From assembly GCF_000974365.1 (NCBI RefSeq), contig NZ_BAZW01000034.1:1-44452 (forward strand): a stretch of 44,452 bases of DNA, in the 5' to 3' direction. Shown piece after piece: positions 36,144-44,452 of this stretch. Position 1 is the stretch's first letter. Each line of letters starts with the position of its first letter. The position numbers and the translations under genes are program-made. Origin of the DNA: Geofilum rubicundum JCM 15548. GTDB taxonomy: Bacteria; Bacteroidota; Bacteroidia; Bacteroidales; Marinilabiliaceae. The notes beneath the pieces were generated by a model. That model saw nothing but the letters and a program-made list of their open reading frames with translations. It searched no databases and was not told the DNA's origin.

Positions 36144-39100
36144 ATGGTTAAGTCGCTCAGATATTCGATTCTGCAATTGGTCCTTTTTATTCTTCTTCTG
36201 GGTTCTGGTTTTTTGGCGCGTCATGTTTCAATAAATCAGCCGGAACGAGGATTTTCAGTTTCAAATGTTGAAAAAGCCATACAAAGTGTACGCCAAAGCA
36301 TGCAGGCCTATGTGGATGAGATGCCCGTGGCTTCTTTTATTTCTCATGAGCACTTGTGGCAAAGCCTGGACTCTTTAAAAGGGACGGATTTCGACTTGTT
36401 GGTTTTTCAGGGATATGAGCTGGTCGGCTGGAATAACCACCTGTTACCGATCAATGGGATTAATCCGCAGTATTTTAAACAAGCCCTGGTCCGACTCGAA
36501 AATGGGTGGTATTTGACGGCTTCCCGACAGGAAGGGGATATTTTACTGGTCGCCTTTAGTCCCCTCAAACAAGAATATTTGTATCAAAATAAATTTTTAA
36601 AGAATGGCTTTCCAGAGCCTTTTGATTTGGCCCCGGGGGTATTGATTAGCAGGGAGCCCTCTGATGAAAGTGTCGAGATCAATGATGCCGAAGGGAATTA
36701 TTTATTCAGTTTTATATCGGCCAGCAGCCATTCACGGGTCAGCATGATGGCCCCATTGAGCAATTTGTTTTTGCTCTTGTCTTTGGTGGTCCTTTGGATT
36801 TGGTTGTACCATTTTCAGCAAACATTTTTTAGAAGCAGGTGGGGCAATCTTATCTGGTTGTTTTCATCCTTCATTTTTGCCCTCTTTTTTTATGGTTTAA
36901 TTTGGGAAGCAGGCATTAGTGGAATGGGAGATTGTGAACTTTTTTCTCCCATGCATTTTGCCATGTCCGACTTTCTGCCTTCTATCGGACATTTTTTATT
37001 GTTCTCGTTTTTTTTATTTACGATTCTGTTCTGGTTCTTTAAGTTTTTCCGACTTCCGCCCGTCTTTAATCATGTGGGGTCATCGAAGGTCAGGCATTCT
37101 GTGGCTTTGGGTTTTTTTCTGTTGATTACTACCTGGTATTTGATATTTATCAATCACCTCTTTTATTTGCTGGCAGAGCATTCCTCGGGTGGTTTGGTCC
37201 TCATAAGGGTCATTGATTTAGATATCGTGATTGTGGCCAGATATTTTTTGGTCGGCTTCTTGTTGCTGTCTTTTCTGTTTTTGATGGAGCGGGTCTGCCT
37301 GATGTTTTTGGTCCATTTTAAGCGTTGGAAGATTTTTGCTTGGATGGTTTTGGTGGCCTTTCTAAATGGACTGTTGTTTGGAGGCGTTGGTATCGGAGAC
37401 AGCGATTGGGCTTTTCTCTTTTTTCTCGCCATGGGCGGGCTGCTCGTTTTTTCGGGACGTAATCTGGAACATGGCTTGTCTTACACCACTTTTTTATGGG
37501 TGGCAGCCTTTTTCGCCCTATATGTGGGCATGGTCATGATGGACATGACCATAAAGAAGGAGGAGTCCAACCGGGAGTTGCTTATTGAGAATTTGTCGTT
37601 TCAATTGATGCGTGATGAGGATCCTATGGCTGAAATTTATTTGGCGGAGATAGAAAAGCAGTTGTCCAACGATGTCACGCTCATGCGCTTGCTGGCCCAA
37701 CCGGAAATCGATGCCGATATTGTTCGCAATCATCTGGTTAAGTTTTATTTTTATGGATATTGGGGACGATTTGATTTGCAGATTATTCCTTGTTGGCCTC
37801 AGGGTGATTTATACATTGAAGATACCCAGGATGTAAGGAATTGCTACAGCTATTTTTTTGAGATGCTGGATACCTATGGTTATGCCATTTCGGGAAGTGA
37901 TCATTTTCACTATCTGGACAATCAAAATGGACGGGTGTCGTATTTTGGGATTTTTCGTTTCTTCCCCAACGACCCGAAAAGGGAAACATCACTTTTTATA
38001 GAGTTGAATTCCAAACCTTTCTTCGAAGGTTTGGGGTATCCGGAATTGCTGGTTAGTGACCGGGACAGGGCTCGTATGCGCCTTTTGGAGGGTTACTCTC
38101 ATGCCAAGTATTTGAATGGCCGACTGGTCAAACGATCCGGTGATTACCATTATAAAAATGAATCCCACTTTTATCAACCGGTACTGAACAGCAAAGTTTT
38201 TTTTAAGGAAGGGCAGTACGCGCATTTGGTGTATCAGCCTGAGCCAAACGTTACCATTGTCTTAAGCAAGCAGGATTATGAGGTCTCCGATATTTTAATG
38301 ACCTTCTCCCTCCTTTTTATCTTCTTTTTTCTTTTTGGCGCCCTTCTGATTTTGTGGATGAAATGGCGTTCTGCCGGATTCTCCTTTAATGTGTCCATTC
38401 AAAAGCGCATTCAGGTGGTGTTTGTGCTCTTATTATTGGTGCTGCTAATTATTGTCGCCATCGGAACCGTTTATTACACGGTTCAGCAATTTGAAAAAAA
38501 GCATCTTGAATTGCTGGAAAATAAAGCGCAGTCCATAATGCTGGAATTGGAATATAAAATTGGACTGGACGGACCGGTGACTTCCAGTCCGGACGATTAT
38601 CTTAACTATCAGCTCCAGATGATTTCCAATGTGTTTTATTCTGACATTAATCTTTATGGCGTGGATGGGATGTTATTGGGATCCTCACGACCAGAGTTGT
38701 TCAGGAATGGTTTAGCCGGTTATCAGATGAATCCGCGTGCTTATTATAATCTGGCCTATACCGATGCTGTCAGGTATCTGGATGAAGAGCGGATAGGAGA
38801 GTTGGATTACATCTCTTTTTATGTGCCGCTCCTGGATGGGGATAACCGACTCTCAGGCTTTGTTAATCTACCCTATTTTGTCGGGAATAATGAATTGCGT
38901 GATGAGATCTCCTCGGTGATTGTTACCGTGGTTAATTTTTATCTGATTTTCACCTTCCTGGTCATTAGTATAGCGGTATTTCTTTCCCGGCAAATTACCC
39001 GTCCTTTGCTTTTGTTACAAAGCAAGATTTCTCAGATTAAATTAGATCGGTTTAATGATAAAATTGATTATAAAGGGGAAGATGAGATTGGTGGATTGGT

Positions 39101-39857
39101 GGCTGAATACAACAGAATGGTGGATGAACTCGCTGTCAGTGCCGGGAAGTTGGCCAAGACGGAACGTGAATTGGCCTGGCGTGAAATGGCGAAACAAATA
39201 GCCCATGAGATTAAGAACCCCTTGACCCCCATGAAGCTAAACATCCAGTTTCTGCAGCGTGCATGGAACGATAAGGTAGAGGATTTTGATGGTTATATGA
39301 ATCGTGTGACAGGCACTTTGATCGAGCAAATTAATAGCCTTTCAAGCATCGCCTCTGAGTTCAGCAAGTTTGCGCAAATGCCCACTGCTAAATCGGAAGC
39401 GGTGAATATTATTGATAAAATAGAGACCAGTCGCACCCTGTTTGGTGATTCAGGAAATGTTCCCATTCATCTCATTAATCATGCCGGGGAGCATGTCATG
39501 GTCAGGGCAGATGGAGAGCAACTACTGGGCGTGTTTAATAATCTGATTAAGAATGCCATTCAATCCATCCCGGCAGTCCGGGATGGCCTCGTTGAAATTG
39601 ACGTCCGACGGATGGATGATAAAGTGGTGGTAGGAATTAAAGACAATGGAAAGGGTGTTCCTGATGCTATTCGGGACAACTTGTTTGTTCCCAGCTTTAC
39701 CACAAAGACGGGCGGAATGGGGCTTGGGCTGGCCATATCGAGGCGGGTCATTGAAAATGCCGGTGGTCGTATCTGGTTTGAAACGGAGGAGGGACTTGGA
39801 TCTGTGTTTTATGTGGAGCTTCCGTCCATCCCTTCAGAGTCATCGTCCTTAACATGA
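36144..39857 (+). CDS. Large membrane sensor histidine kinase (NtrY-like core)
   Basis: 1237 residues. A first membrane helix (about 8-26) and an extracytoplasmic segment are followed by about eight helices between 201 and 468. A second extracytoplasmic region (about 470-715) leads to helices near 718-738 and 755-780. A Cache-like sensor segment (about 785-925), a helix (926-949), HAMP (about 950-1000), HisKA with phospho-acceptor His about 1020 in QIAHEIKNPLTPMK, and HATPase follow (NLIKNAIQ, DNGKGVP, GMGLGLAISRRV). The HEIKNPLTP box is typical of NtrY-type kinases. No response regulator is next to it in the same direction; signal and partner are unknown. Its last 49 bases overlap the opposing RDD gene. 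Confidence 0.88.
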   Translation: MVKSLRYSILQLVLFILLLGSGFLARHVSINQPERGFSVSNVEKAIQSVRQSMQAYVDEMPVASFISHEHLWQSLDSLKGTDFDLLVFQGYELVGWNNHLLPINGINPQYFKQALVRLENGWYLTASRQEGDILLVAFSPLKQEYLYQNKFLKNGFPEPFDLAPGVLISREPSDESVEINDAEGNYLFSFISASSHSRVSMMAPLSNLFLLLSLVVLWIWLYHFQQTFFRSRWGNLIWLFSSFIFALFFYGLIWEAGISGMGDCELFSPMHFAMSDFLPSIGHFLLFSFFLFTILFWFFKFFRLPPVFNHVGSSKVRHSVALGFFLLITTWYLIFINHLFYLLAEHSSGGLVLIRVIDLDIVIVARYFLVGFLLLSFLFLMERVCLMFLVHFKRWKIFAWMVLVAFLNGLLFGGVGIGDSDWAFLFFLAMGGLLVFSGRNLEHGLSYTTFLWVAAFFALYVGMVMMDMTIKKEESNRELLIENLSFQLMRDEDPMAEIYLAEIEKQLSNDVTLMRLLAQPEIDADIVRNHLVKFYFYGYWGRFDLQIIPCWPQGDLYIEDTQDVRNCYSYFFEMLDTYGYAISGSDHFHYLDNQNGRVSYFGIFRFFPNDPKRETSLFIELNSKPFFEGLGYPELLVSDRDRARMRLLEGYSHAKYLNGRLVKRSGDYHYKNESHFYQPVLNSKVFFKEGQYAHLVYQPEPNVTIVLSKQDYEVSDILMTFSLLFIFFFLFGALLILWMKWRSAGFSFNVSIQKRIQVVFVLLLLVLLIIVAIGTVYYTVQQFEKKHLELLENKAQSIMLELEYKIGLDGPVTSSPDDYLNYQLQMISNVFYSDINLYGVDGMLLGSSRPELFRNGLAGYQMNPRAYYNLAYTDAVRYLDEERIGELDYISFYVPLLDGDNRLSGFVNLPYFVGNNELRDEISSVIVTVVNFYLIFTFLVISIAVFLSRQITRPLLLLQSKISQIKLDRFNDKIDYKGEDEIGGLVAEYNRMVDELAVSAGKLAKTERELAWREMAKQIAHEIKNPLTPMKLNIQFLQRAWNDKVEDFDGYMNRVTGTLIEQINSLSSIASEFSKFAQMPTAKSEAVNIIDKIETSRTLFGDSGNVPIHLINHAGEHVMVRADGEQLLGVFNNLIKNAIQSIPAVRDGLVEIDVRRMDDKVVVGIKDNGKGVPDAIRDNLFVPSFTTKTGGMGLGLAISRRVIENAGGRIWFETEEGLGSVFYVELPSIPSESSSLT

Positions 39858-40225
39858 CGCACCACCGTGGTTTCTGCCCATTTATCGGCCAGTCGATAGC
39901 CCTTGGTCAGGAAATACCAGATGTCAATAATGTTTAGGATGGGAATCATCATCACCAACCCTCTGATGATGGACTTTTCGGGATACCGGGTCAGGGAGGT
40001 TTTTTGTGGCAGAGCAATGACTTTTATCTGCATGAGATGTTTGCCAAAACTTTGTCCGTACAAAAAAGGCATCGAGTCTCGGGTCAAGTGGTAAATAATG
40101 CCTATCATCCAGCCAACACGCGGAAAAAAGCAGAGCCCGATTACAATAATGATATCAATGAACGCGGCGATAATACGTTCGGTGAACGGGGCAGTAGCTG
40201 ATTCCGTAAGTCTGGTAGTGGACAT
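39809..40225 (-). CDS. RDD family membrane protein
   Basis: 138 residues. Two to three membrane helices (about 20-37, 38-52, and 85-105 in VMMIPILNIIDIWYFLT) lie around the motif SFGKHLMQIKVI. The family-naming first Arg-Asp-Asp appears as ERIIAAFIDIIIV (about 17-29). The C-terminal WAETTVVRHVKDDDSEG is cytoplasmic. Role unknown; members are often membrane proteins of unclear function. Tail-to-tail overlap of 49 bases with the sensor kinase. Confidence 0.82.
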   Translation of the reverse strand: MSTTRLTESATAPFTERIIAAFIDIIIVIGLCFFPRVGWMIGIIYHLTRDSMPFLYGQSFGKHLMQIKVIALPQKTSLTRYPEKSIIRGLVMMIPILNIIDIWYFLTKGYRLADKWAETTVVRHVKDDDSEGMDGSST

Positions 40226-40252
40226 AAAATGATTTTGGTTTATTCCTGACTG

Positions 40253-40828
40253 CTAAGATATGTCTTCCATATTAATTATCCCATTTAGAATGGCATAAAC
40301 TGTGAGGCCGGAAACACTCTTTATATCCAGTTTTCGGGTAATGTTTTTTCGGTGAGAAATAACTGTATGGGCGCTGATAAACAGAACAGCAGCAATTTCT
40401 TTGTTGGTTTGACCCAGTGCAACATGTTTGAGAATAAGTTTTTCACGAGGCGTTAATTCTTCCGATTCTTCCATGTTTTTGGTCTCGCTGATCGCCTTGA
40501 TCGTATTCGATATTTTATCGGTCAGGCTGACTTTTGAGTCATAGATCGACAGTTGATTATCGGGTGCACCCGGTGGAAGTAAGGTGTTGATGATGTGGAG
40601 CACATGGCAGGTGTCAGGTAGTTGCCGGCTTAATGCTTCCTCATTCGATGAAGCGGCAATGCTTGAATTGATGATGAGTAAATCGGGTTCAAAATGATGG
40701 ATCACCTCCTCAATCCCCAGGTGAGAGCCCAGGATTTCAATTTCCCCTACCTCCGGGAATTGCCTTAATATATGTGTCAATCCTTTCCTGAGAAGATAGG
40801 ATTGCTCCGCTACTAAGATTCTAACCAT
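40253..40828 (-). CDS. LuxR/NarL-type regulator with degenerate receiver
   Basis: 191 residues. An N-terminal receiver-like domain (about 1-115) is followed by a LuxR-type HTH (about 124-178: LTPREKLILKHVALGQTNKEIAAVL and HTVISHRKNITRKL, in part). The receiver lacks the usual acidic residues: the first pair is Glu8-Gln9 (VAEQS) and the phospho-acceptor position in PDLLIINSS is Asn54. Phosphorylation is therefore unlikely in the normal way. It lies 10 bases after the hemerythrin-like gene, so the two are probably one transcript, with a shared redox or nitric-oxide response as a reasonable inference. Confidence 0.85.
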   Translation of the reverse strand: MVRILVAEQSYLLRKGLTHILRQFPEVGEIEILGSHLGIEEVIHHFEPDLLIINSSIAASSNEEALSRQLPDTCHVLHIINTLLPPGAPDNQLSIYDSKVSLTDKISNTIKAISETKNMEESEELTPREKLILKHVALGQTNKEIAAVLFISAHTVISHRKNITRKLDIKSVSGLTVYAILNGIINMEDIS

Positions 40829-40838
40829 GAGGTACTGC

Positions 40839-41576
40839 TTATTGGTTGAATGATTTGGTTTTAAGCTCCTTCTCCATTTGCCTGGCCTTCGGAATCAACA
40901 CGTTTTCTTCCAGCAGGGTATGGTCTTTTAAATCATTGCCCAATCGGTTGATTTCTAAAAGCAAGTTGGTGAAATGACAATTGTTGGAAGGGGGCGGTAA
41001 ATGCTTCAGGAGAATGCTTTGTAAATCAAAAATCTTCTCCTCTAAATCACTGTGATGATCCAGATATTTATCAATGGAATATTTTTGGTAACGCAGGTTA
41101 AACGCTTTTTGGTCCATTTGCCCCGAAAGGGTTTTTGAAAGCGCTAAAATGTAGGGAAAGGTTGTGTTTTCTTCGTCCTCAATGTGGGCCGTGAATTCCC
41201 GCATGTATTCCCTGAAAAAATTAACCATCAGGTGGGCCGACTGGTCTGACAGACCAGGCAGCTGCTCCAAATCCTCAATCTCCTTCTCAATTCGGGGAAT
41301 TTGGTAGTGCAAATAACATTGGTGCGTATGGTGCAAATAGTTGACCAGCCATTCTGCCTTGCCTTGCATCAATTGCTCCTGCGGAAAATTCTCACGCTCA
41401 TTGAACCATTGGACCAATTGTAAAAAGAATTCTACATGGATGTTGTTGTCTTCGCAAATGGTTTGAACCGATTTGTCTTTGAAGCCAAAAGGGATTTGGA
41501 GACGCTGAATAACAGCTAAAACCTCAAAATTGAGGTGCACCAAATCGGCCATTTTCATATGGGCATGTATCCTCAT
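40839..41576 (-). CDS. Hemerythrin-like (HHE) protein, RIC/ScdA/YtfE-related
   Basis: 245 residues, cytoplasmic, all-helical. Residues about 8-58 resemble the ScdA N-terminal domain, but the usual CCGG is replaced by IPFGFKDKS. Metal-ligand motifs follow: NYLHHTHQCYLH (about 79-90), FTAHIEDEENTTFPYI (about 132-147), LDHHSDLEE (about 173-181) and DHTLLEENVLIP (about 217-228), giving the H-HxxxE pattern of a diiron site. RIC proteins repair iron-sulfur clusters after NO or oxidative damage; missing CCGG makes that exact role uncertain. Paired with the downstream LuxR-type regulator. Confidence 0.87.
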   Translation of the reverse strand: MRIHAHMKMADLVHLNFEVLAVIQRLQIPFGFKDKSVQTICEDNNIHVEFFLQLVQWFNERENFPQEQLMQGKAEWLVNYLHHTHQCYLHYQIPRIEKEIEDLEQLPGLSDQSAHLMVNFFREYMREFTAHIEDEENTTFPYILALSKTLSGQMDQKAFNLRYQKYSIDKYLDHHSDLEEKIFDLQSILLKHLPPPSNNCHFTNLLLEINRLGNDLKDHTLLEENVLIPKARQMEKELKTKSFNQ

Positions 41577-41628
41577 AATTATCCTTATTTAGAATTAGTA
41601 AAAATAAGAAAAAATAGTGATAGTCTGG

Positions 41629-42944
41629 CTATTTTTTGCGCATGAAAATATTGATGGGTACCCCGGTCAAATCCCATTTGGCTCTGATTTTATTCTCTAA
41701 AAAGCGCTTGTAGGGCTCTTTAACATACTGCGGTAAGTTGCAAAAGAAGGCAATCGAAGGGGGATTGGAGGGCAATTGGGTAACAAATTTTATTTTAATG
41801 TATTTCCCTTTGGTGGCCGGCGGCGGAATACTGGCAATGAGGGGCAGCATAAATTCGTTCAGTTGAGAAGTTGAAATGCGTCGTGTCCGGTTTTCGTTGA
41901 CGCGCACGGCTTCCTCGAGCGCTTTGAAAAGACGTTGCTTGGTTAAGGCCGAAGTAAAGATGATGGGATAGTCCACGTAGGGCGCTGTCTTTTCTCTAAT
42001 GTCTGCTTCAAAGGCTTTGGTGGTATTGTTATCTTTCTCCACCAAATCCCATTTGTTGACAACGACGACGATCCCTTTTCGGTTGCGCTCTATGAGGCCG
42101 AAGATCTTCTGATCCTGTCCTTCAAAACCACGCACGGCATCAATCATGAGGATGCAAACATCCGAATTTTCAATGGCACGGACGGCGCGCATCACCGAAT
42201 AGAACTCCAGATTCTCGTGTACTTTGGTCTTTTTTCTGATACCGGCGGTATCCACCAGCAAAAAGTCGTGTCCAAACTTATTGAATCGTGTATATATACT
42301 GTCGCGCGTCGTACCCGATACAGGTGTTACGATATTACGGTCCTCGCCCGTTAAGGCATTTACCAAAGATGATTTACCTGCGTTGGGCCGTCCCACAATG
42401 GCGATACGTGGCAATTGCAGTTCTTCCTCTTCCAGAGATATGGTCGTTTTTTCAGGTAGCATCCCGACCAATGCATCCAGCAAGTCACCGGTTCCGGAGC
42501 CGTTGATGGAGGAGATGCTGAAAAGATCGCCCAGTCCCAGAGAGTAAAAATAGGCCGATTCCGGCTCCCGGTCGTTGGTGTCCACTTTGTTGACCACCAC
42601 AATGGCTTTTTTTCGGGATCTTCTGATGACTTCGGCCACCATTTCGTCATAGTCGGTTACTCCGGTGGTGACATCTACCACAAACAATAGAATGTCGGCC
42701 TCTTCAATGGCAATCATGACTTGCTCCCTGATGGCCTCTTCAAAAATATCTTCTGAATTGATGGCATAGCTCCGGTATCAATGACCGAAAAGTCGATGCC
42801 ATTCCAGTGTGCTTTTCCATATAAGCGGTCGCGGGTTACCCCGCTCATCTCATCCACAATAGCGTGGCGCTGACCCGTAAGACGATTAAACAGTGTAGAT
42901 TTTCCAACATTCGGACGTCCTACGATTGCGACTATATTTCCCAT
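41629..42944 (-). CDS. der: Ribosome-associated GTPase Der (frameshift near 42770)
   Basis: Tandem-GTPase needed for 50S subunit maturation; usually essential. First G domain: GRPNVGKST (G1), GVTRDR, then NKVDTND. Second: [26 protein letters not shown] and NKWDLVE. The KH-like C-terminus ends [11 protein letters not shown]. The frame breaks after DFSVIDTG: one G restored at 42770/42771 on the coding strand (GGA GGC TAT) gives [20 protein letters not shown] and a 438-residue protein. As der is normally essential, a sequence error is the simplest reading. 71 bases after era. Confidence 0.94.
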
Positions 42945-43015
42945 TTTGTTCTTGAATTTCTAATTGAAAGTTTGTTGTTGCTTCAAATACGTTTTGGCAC
43001 TTCCTGGTGCGTTTG

Positions 43016-43897
43016 TTATTGATCGTATCCGAAGTTCTTTAAAAAGTTGTCCTGGTTCCGCCAATCCTTGGAGACTTTTACAAACAGCTGTAAAAATACT
43101 TTTTTGGCCAGAAAGGTCTCGATGTCCCGTCTGGCTTCAGTTCCCAATTTCTTAAGCGCTTTGCCCTGATGGCCGATGATAATGCCCTTTTGTGAATCCC
43201 GGGCCACATGAATAATGGCATGTATATCAACCCGGCTACCCTTGTCTTTGAATTCCTCCACGACGACTTCAACGGAATAGGGGATTTCTTTCTGGTAGTA
43301 GCGAAGTATTTTTTCCCGAATTATTTCGGAGACGAAAAATCGCTCTGTTTTGTCCGTCAGGGCTTCCTTGTCGAAAAACGGGGGTGATTCGGGGATGAGC
43401 TCAATGATTCTTTGGTTTAAACGGTCCACATTAAATTTGCGCAGGGCCGAAATAGGGAAAATTTCCGCTGCAGGTAATAATCCCTGCCAGGTGGCTACCA
43501 GTTTTTCCAACTGCACCTGTTCGGTCAAATCTACTTTGTTAATGGCGACCAAGACTGGCACCTTCGCGTTTTTGACCTCATTAATAAAAGATTCATTTTT
43601 TATGGAGGTCTCCACCGTGTCTGTCAGGTATAATATAACATCGGCATCCACCAATGCCGATTTGCTGTACTTCAACATAGACTCCTGAAGCTTGTAGTTG
43701 GGCTCCAATACGCCTGGCGTGTCAGAAAAAACGATCTGGTATGCTTCTTTATTGACGATGCCCAGTATTTTATGGCGGGTCGTTTGTGCTTTGGCGGTAA
43801 TAATGGACAAGCGTTCACCTACCAATAAATTCATCAAGGTAGATTTACCCACATTGGGGTTGCCTACGATACTAACAAAGCCGGATTTATGATTCAT
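43016..43897 (-). CDS. era: GTPase Era
   Basis: Binds the 3' end of 16S rRNA and helps 30S assembly. 293 residues. G1 GNPNVGKST (about 12-20), G2 AKAQTTRHKILG, G3 DTPGV (about 59), G4 NKVDL (about 120), and a C-terminal KH domain with GIIIGHQGKALKKLG (about 232-246). Directly upstream of der, as in many Bacteroidota. Confidence 0.97.
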   Translation of the reverse strand: MNHKSGFVSIVGNPNVGKSTLMNLLVGERLSIITAKAQTTRHKILGIVNKEAYQIVFSDTPGVLEPNYKLQESMLKYSKSALVDADVILYLTDTVETSIKNESFINEVKNAKVPVLVAINKVDLTEQVQLEKLVATWQGLLPAAEIFPISALRKFNVDRLNQRIIELIPESPPFFDKEALTDKTERFFVSEIIREKILRYYQKEIPYSVEVVVEEFKDKGSRVDIHAIIHVARDSQKGIIIGHQGKALKKLGTEARRDIETFLAKKVFLQLFVKVSKDWRNQDNFLKNFGYDQ

Positions 43898-43933
43898 GAA
43901 ATGCTGTTTTCAATTAAATGGATGATTGGGCAG

Positions 43934-43948
43934 GCTTCAAATTGAAGC
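43934..43948. repeat. 15-base palindrome in the era leader region
   Basis: GCTTCAA-a-TTGAAGC, a perfect 7-base inverted repeat around one base, between a candidate -7 element and the era start. It could be an operator or a small hairpin in the leader; nothing in the window shows which. Confidence 0.35.
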
Positions 43949-43958
43949 AAATGCGGCA

Positions 43959-43966
43959 CAAAGGTA
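43959..43966 (-). promoter_or_regulatory. Putative -7 promoter element for era-der
   Basis: The minus strand reads TACCTTTG (TAnnTTTG), 62 bases before the era ATG. No clear -33 element. Confidence 0.4.
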
Positions 43967-44229
43967 CTATAAATGATGATAAATTGGGAACTTTTGGCAT
44001 AAAGTTGAGTGGTGTTTTACGGTTTATTGGCTATGATAATCAGTCGGTTTACATTTTTTAATACAATGGATTGCAGAAAATGCTTGGAGATGGAAAAAAA
44101 TAGCACTTATTTTGCACCCGCTTTACGAACGAGGAAAGCGTGATTAATAAAGAATGTCCAAGGATGTTCGGGTTATTCAAAACAAGGCAAAAATCGCCAG
44201 GAAATTTTTTTGAAAAATTGGCGAATTGA
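43967..44229. other. Gene-free stretch left of the terminal promoter
   Basis: Part of a 555-base region from era to the window end without a supported gene. It contains A/T-rich sequence and a patch around 44110-44200 with a string of AAGG/CGCC words. The short open frames here lack recognisable proteins. Confidence 0.4.
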
Positions 44230-44261
44230 TTTGGAGGTTTGGAAAGCAGTATATATCTTTG
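44230..44261 (+). promoter_or_regulatory. Strong Bacteroidota-type promoter
   Basis: TTTG at 44230-44233, exactly 20 bases, then TATCTTTG at 44254-44261: the best full match to the -33/-7 consensus in the window. Transcription would run rightward from about 44268. No protein gene follows within 185 bases, so the product lies outside or is an RNA. Confidence 0.6.
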
Positions 44262-44346
44262 CAAACTCTTACGCCAAAAATGTTTTGAGCAACGAGAGAA
44301 TAAATGGTGTTAAAGCCGTTTACAATCCAGAATACAGAAAGAAAAA

Positions 44347-44358
44347 GTTCTTTGAAAA
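44347..44358 (+). promoter_or_regulatory. boxA-like antitermination element (possible rRNA leader)
   Basis: GTTCTTTGAAAA, about 80 bases after the predicted start of the strong promoter, resembles boxA elements in rRNA operon leaders. No 16S sequence is present before the window ends, so this rests on position and similarity only. Confidence 0.3.
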
Positions 44359-44452
44359 TATTGATGCAATACCAAAAAATAAAGGTAGAATTAAAATTTA
44401 GGCAACATCCCTGAGAAATTGGATTTAAAGAGCCACAGGAAATTTGGTCTGA

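Noticed and set aside
44210-44401. 63-codon plus-strand frame at the right edge
   Set aside because: It spans a strong promoter and a boxA-like element, has no recognisable protein features, and starts upstream of the predicted transcription start.

Overview
The window is chromosomal housekeeping DNA from a member of the Bacteroidota. Support comes from the gene neighbourhoods (pdxJ / CBS protein / nadK / DUF6089 / uppS / bamA / ompH / murI; rlmH-DUF4783-nadC; era-der), from Porin_10 and DUF6089 proteins, from an EF-G2 (FusA2)-type paralog, and from repeated TAnnTTTG -7 promoter elements. A marine or anaerobic Bacteroidales/Marinilabiliales-like organism is my guess, not something the sequence proves. 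I see no phage, IS element, CRISPR array, tRNA or complete rRNA gene.

Layout. (1) 1-4.7 kb, minus strand: pdxJ, an alpha/beta hydrolase, purU, hisH, hisA and hisF, closely packed. (2) 4.8-14.5 kb, plus strand: envelope cluster with a CBS-ACT protein, a BamA/TamA-like outer-membrane protein, NAD kinase, DUF6089, UppS, BamA, three tandem OmpH/Skp chaperones, a strong terminator, then MurI. (3) 14.6-21.8 kb: gamma carbonic anhydrase (minus), 2-oxoacid:ferredoxin oxidoreductase korAB, a Porin_10 protein and an MltF-like transglycosylase. (4) 21.7-24.5 kb, minus: Nudix CoA pyrophosphatase, FtsX-type permease and DUF190. (5) 24.7-26.9 kb: EF-G2 paralog. (6) 27.0-33.8 kb, minus: complete trpEGDCFBA operon preceded by a classic attenuator, with a promoter, a 21-residue leader peptide carrying three consecutive Trp codons, and an intrinsic terminator. 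(7) 34.1-36.0 kb: nadC, DUF4783 and rlmH. (8) 36.1-43.9 kb: a 1237-residue sensor kinase, RDD protein, LuxR-type regulator with a degenerate receiver, hemerythrin-like protein, der and era. (9) The right edge has a textbook Bacteroidota promoter and a boxA-like element on the plus strand, possibly an rRNA operon leader.

Sequence quality. Nine genes (bamA, korA, the porin, nudL, fusA2, trpE, DUF4783, rlmH, der) are interrupted by twelve apparent one-base deletions. In each, restoring the missing bases gives a full-length reading frame that is an exact multiple of three. Several of these genes are normally essential and the flanking protein is well conserved, so I read them as intact genes with consensus errors. 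At least seven of the losses are best repaired by restoring a G on the coding strand, usually next to a C.

The most interesting biology is the trp attenuator, the EF-G2 paralog with an altered GTPase centre, and the hemerythrin plus degenerate-receiver regulator pair.
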